Assembly: GCA_020631815.1 (NCBI GenBank)
Contig: JACKGW010000014.1
Location: 1 to 64,000 of the forward strand
Source of the DNA: Planctomycetota bacterium
GTDB lineage: Bacteria; Planctomycetota; PLA2; JAEUHO01
Length of the DNA: 64,000 bases
Reading direction: 5' to 3'
The notes beneath the pieces are model-generated. The model was not told the DNA's origin. It saw nothing but the letters and a program-made list of their open reading frames with translations, and made no database searches. How positions within the stretch are numbered: position 1 is the stretch's first letter; the number at the start of each line of letters is the position of its first letter. Position numbers and translations under genes: made by a program. Shown here piece by piece: positions 9,915-18,636 of the stretch.

Positions 9915-10474
9915 CGCACGGTCCTCCCGATGGGGGTGGGGGCGAGCGCAGCGTCCATCCAGGTGCGGAGGGTGCGCAGCGCGTGATGCAGGCGGTAGCC
10001 GACGTTGCCGGCGCTCATGCCGGTGACGTCGGCGATCTCGGCGTAAGGGAGCCCGGCGACCAGGCGCAGGTGCAGCAGCTCCTGGTCCACGGGGGCGAGC
10101 TGGCGAACGAGCCGCGCTGCCAGCGCCGCGTCGTCGGCCACCCCCAGCTGGGCGTCGGGGAGGGCCTCGCGGGTGGGTAGGGTCGAGGCGGCCGATTCGT
10201 CGAGCACGTGCATGCGTCCCTCCTTGCGAAGCGTGTCCACCACCCGGTGCCGGCAGCAGCGGTAGAGCCAGTTGACGACGTGGTCACCCACGTCCGGAGG
10301 GGGCGTCCGCACGAAGCGCAGGAAGGTCTCCTGCACGGCGTCGTCGGCGGCCGCGGCGCAGCCCAGCAGCCGCTGGGCGTAGCGCCTGAGGCCGTCCCCG
10401 TGCGCACGCACGACCGCGTCGTGCCAAGCGCTCGTGGAGGGCGGAGGTCCATGCACCGGGGGGCGTCTCCTCAC
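9911..10474 (-). CDS. ECF-family RNA polymerase sigma factor
   Basis: A 187-residue group 4 sigma factor. Region 2 (about residues 15-85) contains DDAVQETFLRFVR and WLYRCCRHRVVDTLRK. Region 4 (about 118-175) contains VDQELLHLRLVAGLPYAEIADVTG, a helix-turn-helix for the -35 element, followed by SAGNVGYRLHHALRTLR. It would direct RNA polymerase to a stress or envelope regulon. The first possible start is the GTG at 10474. An in-frame GTG at 10456, with AGGAG about 10 nt before it, is an equally plausible start. It is followed by the ATGA-overlapping anti-sigma/VWA gene, its likely regulator. Confidence 0.92.
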   Translation of the reverse strand: MRRRPPVHGPPPSTSAWHDAVVRAHGDGLRRYAQRLLGCAAAADDAVQETFLRFVRTPPPDVGDHVVNWLYRCCRHRVVDTLRKEGRMHVLDESAASTLPTREALPDAQLGVADDAALAARLVRQLAPVDQELLHLRLVAGLPYAEIADVTGMSAGNVGYRLHHALRTLRTWMDAALAPTPIGRTVR

Positions 10475-10674
10475 CTTGGGATACGTGCCAGACCCGCGGA
10501 TCTTGGGGCGGTTCCCCAGGTTCTTGGGCGCGACCGCAGGGGCGTGCCTGCCTGGGGCGAGCGGGGGCCTGCCCGGGTGGCTCCCCAGGCGCCCGTTTCG
10601 CGTAGGGTCTCCTGCGGGAGCTGGGCAACCCGGAGGGTCCGGCCGGGTTCCAGTCCCTTCCGACCGGAGGTCCC

Positions 10675-11463
10675 ATGAAGCTGCTCCCCATCCTGCTCGT
10701 CAACGTGGCCACCGTTGGCGCCGGCATCGCCATCTACGACCAGGTCGTCCGGCCCGCGGCGCCCCAGGCCTCGTCCGAGGTGCTCGTCGGTAGCAACGCC
10801 GCCACGGATGACCTTGGCGCCCGCCTCGACGCGCTCGAGCAGCGCGGCCCGTCCCTGGTCTCTACGCCGCGCCCGGGGCTGGACCGCCAGCAGGTGCTGG
10901 ACCTGCTGCGCGCCGAGCTGGCCAAGGGCGGCACGAGCCCGGCCCCGAGCTCGTCCGGCGGCAGCGCGTCCGCCGAGGCGATCCCGGGCATGCCCGATGG
11001 CCTCACGCTCGACGATCTGCCCGCGGACCTCGCGGACGCCTACAACGACCCCAACCTCACGCAGTTCCGCGCCATGTACGAGAAGGTGCAGGCCATGGAG
11101 CGCGCCGAGCGCGAAGCGCAGCGCGAGCGCGAGCAGACCGAGCGCATGAACCAGCGCATGGACGAGCTGCAGATCGGCCTGTCCCAGGACCAGAAGAACG
11201 AGATCCTCGCCGCCGCGAAGGCCACGCAGGTCGCGCGCCGCGAGCTGTTCACCAAGATGCGCACCGGCGACATGGACCGCGAGGCCATGCGCTCGGCCAT
11301 GGAGCAGCAGCGCAACGACCTCGTCTCCGCCATCGAGCGCGTCGTGCCCAACAGCGACGACGCGCAGAAGGTCGCGGTCATCGTGGGCGGCGGTCGGGCG
11401 ATGGCGTTCGGCGCAGCCGACGACGGCGGCGGCTTCGCTGGCGGCCGTCCGCGTCGACGCTGA
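10675..11463 (+). CDS. Membrane-anchored coiled-coil protein, unknown function
   Basis: A 262-residue protein with one N-terminal hydrophobic helix (LLPILLVNVATVGAGIAIY). A Ser/Gly/Ala linker follows, then a long charged coiled coil (about residues 125-170, rich in Glu, Arg and Gln). A helical region QKNEILAAAKATQVARREL comes next, and the tail is Gly/Arg-rich. The layout recalls Spy/CpxP-type periplasmic helical proteins, but I cannot see their LTxxQ motif clearly. GGAGG lies 5 nt before the ATG. It is divergent from the ECF sigma operon across about 200 bp and could be a target of that sigma factor. Confidence 0.7.
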   Translation: MKLLPILLVNVATVGAGIAIYDQVVRPAAPQASSEVLVGSNAATDDLGARLDALEQRGPSLVSTPRPGLDRQQVLDLLRAELAKGGTSPAPSSSGGSASAEAIPGMPDGLTLDDLPADLADAYNDPNLTQFRAMYEKVQAMERAEREAQREREQTERMNQRMDELQIGLSQDQKNEILAAAKATQVARRELFTKMRTGDMDREAMRSAMEQQRNDLVSAIERVVPNSDDAQKVAVIVGGGRAMAFGAADDGGGFAGGRPRRR

Positions 11464-11497
11464 TCCGCGACGCGCTGCTGCAAAGCGAGACGATGCC

Positions 11498-11530
11498 AGG
11501 GCCGAGCCCGCTTGCGGGCCCGGCCCTGTT
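11498..11530 (+). terminator. Probable terminator between convergent genes
   Basis: A 14-bp stem, AGGGCCGAGCCCGC against GCGGGCCCGGCCCT with one A-C mismatch and a two-base loop, occupies 11498-11527. The run of T after it is weak (GTTCGTGT). It lies between the convergent coiled-coil protein gene and purE and could serve both. Confidence 0.5.
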
Positions 11531-11547
11531 CGTGTCCAGGCGCGTGG

Positions 11548-12036
11548 CTAGGCGAGGCGCGTGGCGCCGCCGGCTTGACGCTCGCGGAGGGTCTTGACCG
11601 CACCCTCGATGGTCGGGTGCGAGATGCCCAAGATCTGCGCGGCCAAGATCGCGGAGTTCTTCGCGCCGGCCTTGCCGATGGCGAGCGTGCCCACGGGCAC
11701 GCCACCGGGCATCTGCGCGATCGAGAGGAGGGCGTCCATGCCTTCGGTGGCCCAGCCCTTCATCGGCACGCCCAACACGGGACGCGCGGTGAGGCTGGCC
11801 AGCACGCCCGGCAGGTGAGCGGCGCCACCGGCGGCGCCGATGAACACCTTCACGCCACGCTTCTCGGCGTCTGCGACGAACGCATGCAGCGCGGCCGGTT
11901 GCCGGTGCGCGCTGATGGCGTGGCATTCGTGGGCGACACCCAGCTCGTTCAGCATCGAGCTGCAGTGCTGCATCGTCTCCCAGTCGGACGTCGAGCCCAT
12001 GAGGACGGCCACGAGGGGTGAGGCGGGTTGCGACAT
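11548..12036 (-). CDS. purE: N5-carboxyaminoimidazole ribonucleotide mutase (PurE class I)
   Basis: A 162-residue cytoplasmic enzyme of purine biosynthesis that converts N5-CAIR to CAIR. It has the full class I signature: GSTSDWETM near the N-terminus, SAHRQP (about residues 43-48) with the catalytic His, and AGGAAHLPGVLAS with the substrate loop. Length is normal for the family. Class I PurE normally works with PurK, which is not in this window. It is the last gene of a minus-strand run that begins with three membrane proteins, 46 nt downstream of them, but no functional link is evident. Confidence 0.95.
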   Translation of the reverse strand: MSQPASPLVAVLMGSTSDWETMQHCSSMLNELGVAHECHAISAHRQPAALHAFVADAEKRGVKVFIGAAGGAAHLPGVLASLTARPVLGVPMKGWATEGMDALLSIAQMPGGVPVGTLAIGKAGAKNSAILAAQILGISHPTIEGAVKTLRERQAGGATRLA

Positions 12037-12082
12037 GGATCCTCCAGCGGTCGGCGCAGCCTACCTGTCGGCCGCCGCACGA

Positions 12083-12916
12083 TCACTCGAAGACGCGACC
12101 GATGTCGGGGTCCTGATCGGGCTCCACGACCTGCCAGACGGCGGCCAGCAGAAGGCCCAGGAGCAGCACCCCGAGCGCGTGGATCAGCACGATGCGCGGG
12201 GTGAGCCACGTCACAAGCGGAAGGTTCGGGACGTGTCGGGTGGGCGCGTACGCGACGCCGGCGCCGACCTGCGTCGCAGCAAGCACGATCCACGCCACGA
12301 GGACGCGGGCGAGTCGCAGGGGCATCGCATCGCCCCGGTCTCGCCCCTCGAGCTGCGTTCGCGTGACGGCGCCGACCCACGCCCCACCCAGCAGCCCCAT
12401 CGGAGCGGTGACGACCAGCAGGATCGCCGCCTGCGCCCCCAGGTGGGCAAGGGGATCCATGCCCCCACGGCCATCGCTCTGGACGATCCACGGCAGCTCG
12501 AAGGCAGCCGCCCAGACCATCATCGCCCATGCGGTCATCCCGCTGGCAGCCACGAAGGTGACGCCCGATGGGAACGGCGGTCGCGCCCAGGCTCGGTCGA
12601 TGCGGGCGGGATGCCCCGCCCACCGCGCGGCGGCCGTGGCTGCGCCCAGCTGCAGGACGAGCAGGAGAGCTGCCCCCGGGAGCGCCAGTGACATCGACCC
12701 GGCCGCTCCCGTGCGCCCGGCTCCCGCAGCAAGCAGCAGGGCGGCGACGAGCGTGAGGACGACACCGCCCGTGAGGGATGCGGCGAGCCAGGCGGACGGG
12801 CGACGTGCGGCGAGCCGCCCCATCCTCCTCAGGACCTGCACCAGGCCACGCATGCCCGGCGCGCCACGCAGCGTGGAGCCTGCGTCGTGCACCGGCCTGG
12901 GTCGTGCGCCGGTCAC
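12083..12916 (-). CDS. Polytopic membrane protein, tandem paralogue 1 of 3
   Basis: A 277-residue membrane protein with about six hydrophobic helices. It is related to the two genes upstream: all three have a short basic N-terminus, a PLQLAR / PLRLARVLVAW motif before the fifth helix, and a nearly identical last residue block (DIGRVFE here). I do not recognise the family. The GTG start at 12916 follows GGAGG with 8 nt spacing, and the stop of the upstream paralogue is 19 nt away, so the three genes form one transcript. A transport or envelope role is possible, but nothing in the sequence specifies it. Confidence 0.7.
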   Translation of the reverse strand: MTGARPRPVHDAGSTLRGAPGMRGLVQVLRRMGRLAARRPSAWLAASLTGGVVLTLVAALLLAAGAGRTGAAGSMSLALPGAALLLVLQLGAATAAARWAGHPARIDRAWARPPFPSGVTFVAASGMTAWAMMVWAAAFELPWIVQSDGRGGMDPLAHLGAQAAILLVVTAPMGLLGGAWVGAVTRTQLEGRDRGDAMPLRLARVLVAWIVLAATQVGAGVAYAPTRHVPNLPLVTWLTPRIVLIHALGVLLLGLLLAAVWQVVEPDQDPDIGRVFE

Positions 12917-12935
12917 GCGTCCCGCCTCCGCCGCT

Positions 12936-13763
12936 TCACTCGAACACCTGCCCCAGCTCCTGGCCCGTGCGGCGGACGCCTGCGGTGTCCGCCAGCGCCG
13001 CCACGACCAAGCCCACCAGGGTTACGGGCAGGAGGTGGCCGAGTCCTACGTCGACGAGCGATGTCCTGCTGATCGGTGTGTGCAGCATGCGCTCGGCTCG
13101 CCAGAGCACGGCCAGCATGCATCCGAAGGTCAGACCCCATGCCACGACGAAACGGGCAAGCTGCAGTGGGAAGTCGACCGGACGCGGCCGTGGCTTCAGG
13201 CGCCGAGCCGCCTTGCCGAACCAGGCCGCCGCCACCAAGGCCGCCGGGAGAGTTGCCGTGATGAGCATGACCAGCAGCAGGAGCGCCTCCAGCGAGACGG
13301 ACCTGAGCCTCTCCATGCGGATCGGGTCGACCAGGAAGAACCCCGTGAACGACCCGAACGCACCTGCGGCCGCGAGCGCTGCGCCGTAGCCCACGTCACC
13401 CAGCAAGCTCTCTGGCGCTCCCCGGGGGGAGCCGCGATCGTCCGTGGCTTCGCGCGCGCCTGCGTGTGCGATCCAGCGCGCGCCCAGGAGGAAGAAGCCG
13501 CCCCATGCTGCGGCGAGGACGAGAAGTCCCAGGAACCCCCATCCCGGTCCGGACCTGCGATCGCCGATCGGGAGCAGCGCGGCACGCATGGCCAGCTCGA
13601 GCACTCCACCCACGGCCAAGGCCCGCACGACGACGAAGGCGGGTCGCCTGGCGAGCGTGCGAGGTACGGCCGCGAGGACAGTCGCAAGGCCCCGAACGCC
13701 CACCGGCGCATCCCAACGCACATCGCTCGCCGAAGGGCTGGTCGCGGGCCCCTCCACCGTCAC
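12936..13763 (-). CDS. Polytopic membrane protein, tandem paralogue 2 of 3
   Basis: A 275-residue protein with about six hydrophobic helices. The GTG at 13763 overlaps the stop codon of paralogue 3 as GTGA, so translation is coupled; the frame stays open to 14321, but that part lies inside the upstream gene. The motif DFPLQLARFVVAW matches GFPLQLARTLLAW in paralogue 3. The end LGQVFE matches the RVFE ends of the other two. The order of helices is the same in all three, which points to tandem duplication followed by strong divergence. Confidence 0.7.
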   Translation of the reverse strand: MTVEGPATSPSASDVRWDAPVGVRGLATVLAAVPRTLARRPAFVVVRALAVGGVLELAMRAALLPIGDRRSGPGWGFLGLLVLAAAWGGFFLLGARWIAHAGAREATDDRGSPRGAPESLLGDVGYGAALAAAGAFGSFTGFFLVDPIRMERLRSVSLEALLLLVMLITATLPAALVAAAWFGKAARRLKPRPRPVDFPLQLARFVVAWGLTFGCMLAVLWRAERMLHTPISRTSLVDVGLGHLLPVTLVGLVVAALADTAGVRRTGQELGQVFE

Positions 13764-14611
13764 TCGAACACGCGACCGATGTCCGGGTCGGTGCGATGCG
13801 GTGCGGCCACGTCGGCGAGCGCAGCGACCACCAGGCCGATGAGGGCGATCGGTAGCGCCTCGGCGACGAGAATGCGCCACCACGACTCCAGCAAGTCCAG
13901 GCGTTTCGCGCGTACGAACCTCGTGAAGAAGCCCACGACGCATGCGGCGGAGAGCAGCCACGCAAGCAGCGTCCGTGCAAGCTGCAGGGGGAAGCCGGTA
14001 GGTCGCGGCTCGGGGACCAAGTGGCGAGCCACGACGGCCATCCATGCAGCGCCAACGGTCGCCGGCGCCGCCGTCAGGATGAGGAGTCCGGCGATGGTCG
14101 TGGCCGTCTCGTATCGCGCTGACGGGCGGTGCCCACGCAGGAACAGCTCGAAGAGCAGGTACATCAGGAGGGCGTTGACAAGCAGGCTGGCCAACACCCC
14201 CAGCCCGAAGCCGAAGTCGATGGGCCAGCGGGCGCGTCGGGACCGGCGCTTCGGCGCCTGTGGTGGGCGCGTCTCCACGACCAGACCTGCGACGAGGCGC
14301 GCGCCGACCAGGAGGACGCACGGCCAGACCACGATCAGGCCGATCACGGGCAGGGCGGCGCCGGAGCCGGGGAGCCAGCGGTCGAGACGCATCAGCGCGT
14401 GCAGCATCAGGTCGAGGAGCGTGGCGACGCCGAGCGCCACGAGCAGGACCGCGAGTGGCCGTCGCTTCAGGAGCCGCGGTACGTGCGCGGCAACGGCGCC
14501 GAGACCCGCAAGGCCGCGGGGCGCACGCCAGCCCCGATGGCGCTCGCGGCGGGCTGGTACCGCAGCGAGCGCAGGCGGGGCTTGGAGCGGCGCACCCGAC
14601 ACGTCCCTCAT
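13760..14611 (-). CDS. Polytopic membrane protein, tandem paralogue 3 of 3
   Basis: A 283-residue protein, first gene of the tandem set. A 45-residue Arg/Pro-rich cytoplasmic N-terminus is followed by about six hydrophobic helices, a basic loop (KRRSRRARW, about residues 120-128) and the shared GFPLQLAR motif. The end is DPDIGRVFE, identical in the last seven residues to paralogue 1. The ATG at 14611 has no good Shine-Dalgarno site, so the true start may differ by a few codons. Family not recognised. Confidence 0.65.
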   Translation of the reverse strand: MRDVSGAPLQAPPALAAVPARRERHRGWRAPRGLAGLGAVAAHVPRLLKRRPLAVLLVALGVATLLDLMLHALMRLDRWLPGSGAALPVIGLIVVWPCVLLVGARLVAGLVVETRPPQAPKRRSRRARWPIDFGFGLGVLASLLVNALLMYLLFELFLRGHRPSARYETATTIAGLLILTAAPATVGAAWMAVVARHLVPEPRPTGFPLQLARTLLAWLLSAACVVGFFTRFVRAKRLDLLESWWRILVAEALPIALIGLVVAALADVAAPHRTDPDIGRVFE

Positions 14612-14656
14612 CCCGGCCAGCCTACGCGCGAGCCGGGCCTCGGTGCTTGGGGTGGG

Positions 14657-16321
14657 CTACTCGCTCGTCGGGTAGGTCACGACCCACGTGCCGTCGCGTT
14701 CCACGTCCGTGTGCTCGGTGACGGTGCCGTCGGGCCAGCGGATGGAGATCGAGGCGATGTCCGCCTCGGCGAGGCCGAACATCAGCGCGGTGTCTTCGCC
14801 GGAGCCGACGCTCGAGCCGCACTTCACTTCCTGCATGCGCACGGCGCCGTCGGTCCGGGTCAGCGTGACACGCGTGCCGATGGCGTCACGGTTGACAGGC
14901 CCGCCACCGACGCAGCGGATGGTCACCCAGTGGTGCTCGGGCGTGTTCGGGTCGGCGAAGCCGATGCCGCGGTACAGCCGGTACTCGTGGTCGAAGTTGG
15001 CGACCAGGATGTCCATCCAGCCATCGTTGTCGAAGTCGCACGCGGCCATGCCCAGCGACTTGCCGTTGTCGTCGGCGCCGGACTGCGAGGCGATGTCGAG
15101 GAACGTGCCGTCGCCGCGGCCCAGCCACACCCCGTTGGGGTCCAGCTCGGCGCAGAAGTACACGTCCAGGTTGCCGTCGCGGTTGAGCTCGGTCAGGGAC
15201 AGGCCCCAGCCGACACCAATGTGGTAGAGGCCCGCGGACGTCGTGATGTCGGGGAACGACGTTGCGGCGTCATCGTTGCGGTGGAGGAACAGGCCCACGT
15301 GGCTGTAGCCCACGTCCAGGTCGAGGTCGTTGTCGACGTCGCCGACCATCACGCCCATGCCCTTGACGCGGGCGTCGAGGCCCACGTCCCTGGCGATCTC
15401 GGTGAACACCCACCCATCGGGGCTCGGTCCGTCGTTGCGCCAGAGCACGTTGCGGTTCATCGGCTGCTGATCGGGACCGGGCAGGCCCTTGTCGTTGACG
15501 AGGTACAGATCCAGGTCGCCGTCGTCGTCCATGTCGAACCACGCCGTCACGAAGCCGAAGCCCGTCGTGTACTCGATCCCCAAACGTTCGCTGACGTCGG
15601 TGAACGTGCCGTCGCCCTCGTTGTGGAACAGACGGTCGCGCTGGGAGTCCACCCAGTCCACGCCCGGGCAGTCCGGGCAGCCCCAGTTGGCCACGTACAT
15701 GTCGAGCCAGCCGTCGCCGTCGTAGTCGCCGACGGACGCCGTGTAGCCCCTGCCTTCGTCTTCGACCCCGGCGGTGACGGCCACGAAGCCCGTGCCCTGC
15801 ACGTTTCGGAACAAGACGTTGGCACCCCAGTTGAGGACGTAGAGGTCCTTCCAGCCGTCGTTGTCGTAGTCGAACCACAGCGCGCCGCCCGTGCGGATGT
15901 CCGCGAGCGCCACGTCGTCTTGGAGCGGGCTCTCGACGAAGGTGCCATCGCCTTCGTTGCGCCACAGGTGGTTGGGGCCGGAGATGTCGGTGAGGTAGAG
16001 GTCCTGGTCGCCGTCGTTGTCGTAGTCGCCCCAGGCCTGGCCTGTGATCAGGTAGGCCTGCGTCCCGGCCGCGGAGTGGTCATGGCTCGTGGCCATGCCG
16101 GAGGACTCCGTGACGTCCTCGAACAAGACGACCGGCGGCTCCGGGGGCGTCTCGGGCTCCGGGGGCGGCGGCGGGGGCGGCGGGGGCTCAGGTACTTCGG
16201 GCGTGGGCTCGGGCGTGGGTGAGGCGCCACTCCCGCCGCCGCCACAGGCGGCCAAGAGGGCGCACAGGACGAGGCACGCACCGTGAAGCCAGGTCGATCG
16301 GCGAAGGGAAGGCTGGGACAT
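14657..16321 (-). CDS. FG-GAP/VCBS repeat lipoprotein with ASPIC/UnbV domain
   Basis: A 554-residue lipoprotein. The lipobox LLAAC ends at Cys26 and is followed by a poly-Gly and Pro/Glu-rich linker (residues 27-60). Seven FG-GAP-type calcium-binding repeats follow, with cores such as DYDNDGDQDLYL, DYDGDGWLDMYV and DFDNDGWMDILV, which should form a seven-bladed propeller. The last 110 residues match the ASPIC/UnbV domain (GTRVTLTRTDG, SSVGSGED, IRWPDGTVTEH). Such proteins are common in Planctomycetota and Acidobacteria and are thought to bind carbohydrate or protein ligands outside the cell. The ATG at 16321 follows GAGGAGG with 5 nt spacing; an upstream in-frame ATG lacks such a site. Confidence 0.88.
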   Translation of the reverse strand: MSQPSLRRSTWLHGACLVLCALLAACGGGGSGASPTPEPTPEVPEPPPPPPPPPEPETPPEPPVVLFEDVTESSGMATSHDHSAAGTQAYLITGQAWGDYDNDGDQDLYLTDISGPNHLWRNEGDGTFVESPLQDDVALADIRTGGALWFDYDNDGWKDLYVLNWGANVLFRNVQGTGFVAVTAGVEDEGRGYTASVGDYDGDGWLDMYVANWGCPDCPGVDWVDSQRDRLFHNEGDGTFTDVSERLGIEYTTGFGFVTAWFDMDDDGDLDLYLVNDKGLPGPDQQPMNRNVLWRNDGPSPDGWVFTEIARDVGLDARVKGMGVMVGDVDNDLDLDVGYSHVGLFLHRNDDAATSFPDITTSAGLYHIGVGWGLSLTELNRDGNLDVYFCAELDPNGVWLGRGDGTFLDIASQSGADDNGKSLGMAACDFDNDGWMDILVANFDHEYRLYRGIGFADPNTPEHHWVTIRCVGGGPVNRDAIGTRVTLTRTDGAVRMQEVKCGSSVGSGEDTALMFGLAEADIASISIRWPDGTVTEHTDVERDGTWVVTYPTSE

Positions 16322-16384
16322 GCGGCCTCCTCGAGGCGCGAGCAGTCGTGTCGATCGGGGCGCTAGAGCTGCGCCGACATGCAA

Positions 16385-16415
16385 ACGACGCGCGAGGGCG
16401 GGCCTCGCGCGTCGT
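16385..16415 (-). terminator. Perfect 13-bp inverted repeat, probable terminator of the TIG-repeat gene
   Basis: ACGACGCGCGAGG at 16385-16397 pairs perfectly with 16403-16415 across a 5-base loop. Read on the minus strand it is followed by TTGC, so the T run is short. It sits 60 nt past the stop of the TIG-repeat gene and 63 nt before the start of the UnbV lipoprotein gene. Confidence 0.6.
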
Positions 16416-16474
16416 CCGGGGGGCTGCGGCGGAGCGTCCCGCCGCTGTCCATCGTGGTCGCGCGAGACGCGCTG

Positions 16475-18451
16475 CTACGGACCGGTCGCCCAGTCGTAGC
16501 CGCCGGTGCCATCCGGGTAGAAGAGCACCCAGTCGTTGGCCAAGTCGCTTGCGCCACCGATCTGCTGGTTGGGGCTGACGCCCGAGAAGTTGGCGCAGGC
16601 CGTCCAGTTGACCGTGCTGAAGTCGACCGTGCTGGAGGCCGCCTGGTTGGCGCCCGGCGTAAGGCCGATCAGTCCACCGTTGGTGTCCGCCATGGCTTGG
16701 TGGACCCAGTCGATGCGGCCGGTGTTGTACATGACGATCTGCATCGAGACGTTGCCGGAGTACGTCGGACAGTTGGACCACGTGGCCGTGGCCGTGCTGC
16801 TCTGGGACGAGAAGTAGATGTCCTGACCGCCGTTGCGACCGGGGTAGATGTCACCCCACCAGGGCGCGATGCGCGGGACGCCGCCGACGAACGACGAGAC
16901 GCTCGGCTGGAAGCTCGTGTCGCCACTGGTGAAGCTGATGCTGCCGTTGCTGTTGAAGAAGCAGCTCGAGTAGCTGGTGCCGTAGTACGGGAACGAGAAC
17001 GACATCGTCTGGCTGAACGTGGTGTCGTCGCGGTAGCTGCTGCCCACACCCGTACCCAACGAGTTGTTCCACGCCGGGAGCGAGACCGACGGGGCCAAGC
17101 TGACCGTCCAGGCGTTGGAGAGGCTCGCCGTGGCGCCGCTGGGGAACGTGGCGAAGACCGATCCCGTCGCGCCGACCGAGGCCAGCGGGTCCGGGAAGTT
17201 GCCCGACATCGTGGTGTTCGAGCCGACGGTGGCGTTGGCCGCGAACGTGGACGACGTGCCGTTGTTGAACGGCGTGCCCGAGCTGGCCGTGAAGATCAGG
17301 CCGACGACGGAACCGGGCGAGCCGAAGTTCTGGCCCGTGAGGCTGAAGCCGACGTTCGGACCGACGGTGTCCCAGGGGTTGGGGCTGCCGCTGGTGAACG
17401 AGCTGGGCGCGAACGACGTAAGGCTCGGCGGGGGCACGAACTGGACCAGCGGCGTGGTGCTGATGGCCGTGGAACCACCCTGGAGCGTGACGCGCACGTA
17501 GGCCAAGCCCGCGACGCTCGGGTTGAGCGGCGGCGTGGTGCCCGTGATCTGCGTGGGGCCATCGACCGTGCCCGGGAAGCTGACCGTCGCGGACGTGCCG
17601 CCGAAGAACGGCGTGCCCGTGGTGGCCTCGAGCGTGATGGTGGCCGTGGTGCCCGTGGGGGCGTAGGCCGTACCCGTGACCTCGTAGGGAACCGTCTGGC
17701 CGCCGGGGATGGTGCTCGGCGAGAAGGCCACGACGGTCGGAATCGGAATCCAGTGCACGAGCGGGCCGCTCGACGTCATCTGCGCGCCATCGGGAAGGAT
17801 CACGGTGACCGTCGCGTCGGTGTCGAACGCGACCTGGCCATCGGGGAACAGACCACTGATCGTGGTGTCGTTCTCGACGGTACCGATCGTGTTGATGGTG
17901 GCCGAGGTGCCGCCCGCGAAGGGGGTGCCCGCCGTCGACGTGAAGCGCACCGTCACGAGGCCGAGCGGGGGCTGGAAGCCCTGGCCCGAGATCGTGAAGG
18001 GCGGCGTCACGCCGGAGCTGACGCTCGGCGGCGTCATGCCCAAGACCTGCTGGAAGACCACGTTGGCGACGGCGCCGTCAGAAGTGAGCTCGGTGCCGTC
18101 ACCGAGGATGACCGTGACGATTGCCGCGACGTCGGTGTTGGCGAAGGACGCCGGCGCCGTGCCGCGGATCTGCGTGTCGCTGTCGACCGTGGCTTCCGTC
18201 TCGAACGTGGCCGACGTGCCATTGGCGAACGGCGTGCCCGTCTCGGCGGTGAAGCGCACCGTGACCTTGGACTTGCGGGCTCCGAAGCCACTGCCGAGGA
18301 TGCGGAGGGCGGAGCTGCCGTTGGAGTAGAGGGTGGTGGGCTGGAACAGCGTGATGCCTGGGCCTTGCGCCACGGCGCCGTGACTGCCACAGCCAGCCGT
18401 CGACGCCAGCACTGCTGCGGCGATCATCAGGCTCGTCAGGACTCGGACCAT
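16475..18451 (-). CDS. Lipoprotein with four IPT/TIG-like repeats and a nidogen-like domain
   Basis: A 658-residue lipoprotein with lipobox STAGC. Four repeats of about 105 residues each carry GTPFxxGTSxT, near residues 70, 172, 281 and 390. They are followed by a TxIxGxxP strand and the start of the next immunoglobulin-like IPT/TIG unit. The C-terminal part (about 480-640) has PYYGTSYSSCFFNSNGSISF and PRIAPWWGDIYPGRNG, which resembles the extracellular nidogen-like (NIDO) beta domain. An adhesive or surface-layer role is likely. The ATG at 18451 follows AAGGGAG. The gene is transcribed toward the UnbV lipoprotein gene but is separated from it by a strong hairpin. Confidence 0.8.
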   Translation of the reverse strand: MVRVLTSLMIAAAVLASTAGCGSHGAVAQGPGITLFQPTTLYSNGSSALRILGSGFGARKSKVTVRFTAETGTPFANGTSATFETEATVDSDTQIRGTAPASFANTDVAAIVTVILGDGTELTSDGAVANVVFQQVLGMTPPSVSSGVTPPFTISGQGFQPPLGLVTVRFTSTAGTPFAGGTSATINTIGTVENDTTISGLFPDGQVAFDTDATVTVILPDGAQMTSSGPLVHWIPIPTVVAFSPSTIPGGQTVPYEVTGTAYAPTGTTATITLEATTGTPFFGGTSATVSFPGTVDGPTQITGTTPPLNPSVAGLAYVRVTLQGGSTAISTTPLVQFVPPPSLTSFAPSSFTSGSPNPWDTVGPNVGFSLTGQNFGSPGSVVGLIFTASSGTPFNNGTSSTFAANATVGSNTTMSGNFPDPLASVGATGSVFATFPSGATASLSNAWTVSLAPSVSLPAWNNSLGTGVGSSYRDDTTFSQTMSFSFPYYGTSYSSCFFNSNGSISFTSGDTSFQPSVSSFVGGVPRIAPWWGDIYPGRNGGQDIYFSSQSSTATATWSNCPTYSGNVSMQIVMYNTGRIDWVHQAMADTNGGLIGLTPGANQAASSTVDFSTVNWTACANFSGVSPNQQIGGASDLANDWVLFYPDGTGGYDWATGP

Positions 18452-18636
18452 GTGATCTCCCTTCGAGGCGGTGCGGGCATGAGTCCGCACCGGCTCGCGT
18501 ACCCCGCCTCGGCGGGGCGACCGTGAACCATCCCAAGCCCCCAAAGAGTAGCCACAGGGGCCCCGCCGTTCCAGCGCTCGCGCTGGTTGGAGAAAATCTG
18601 CCCAGCTGCGGGCGGTCGGGCCGCCGGGCCCGGGTT

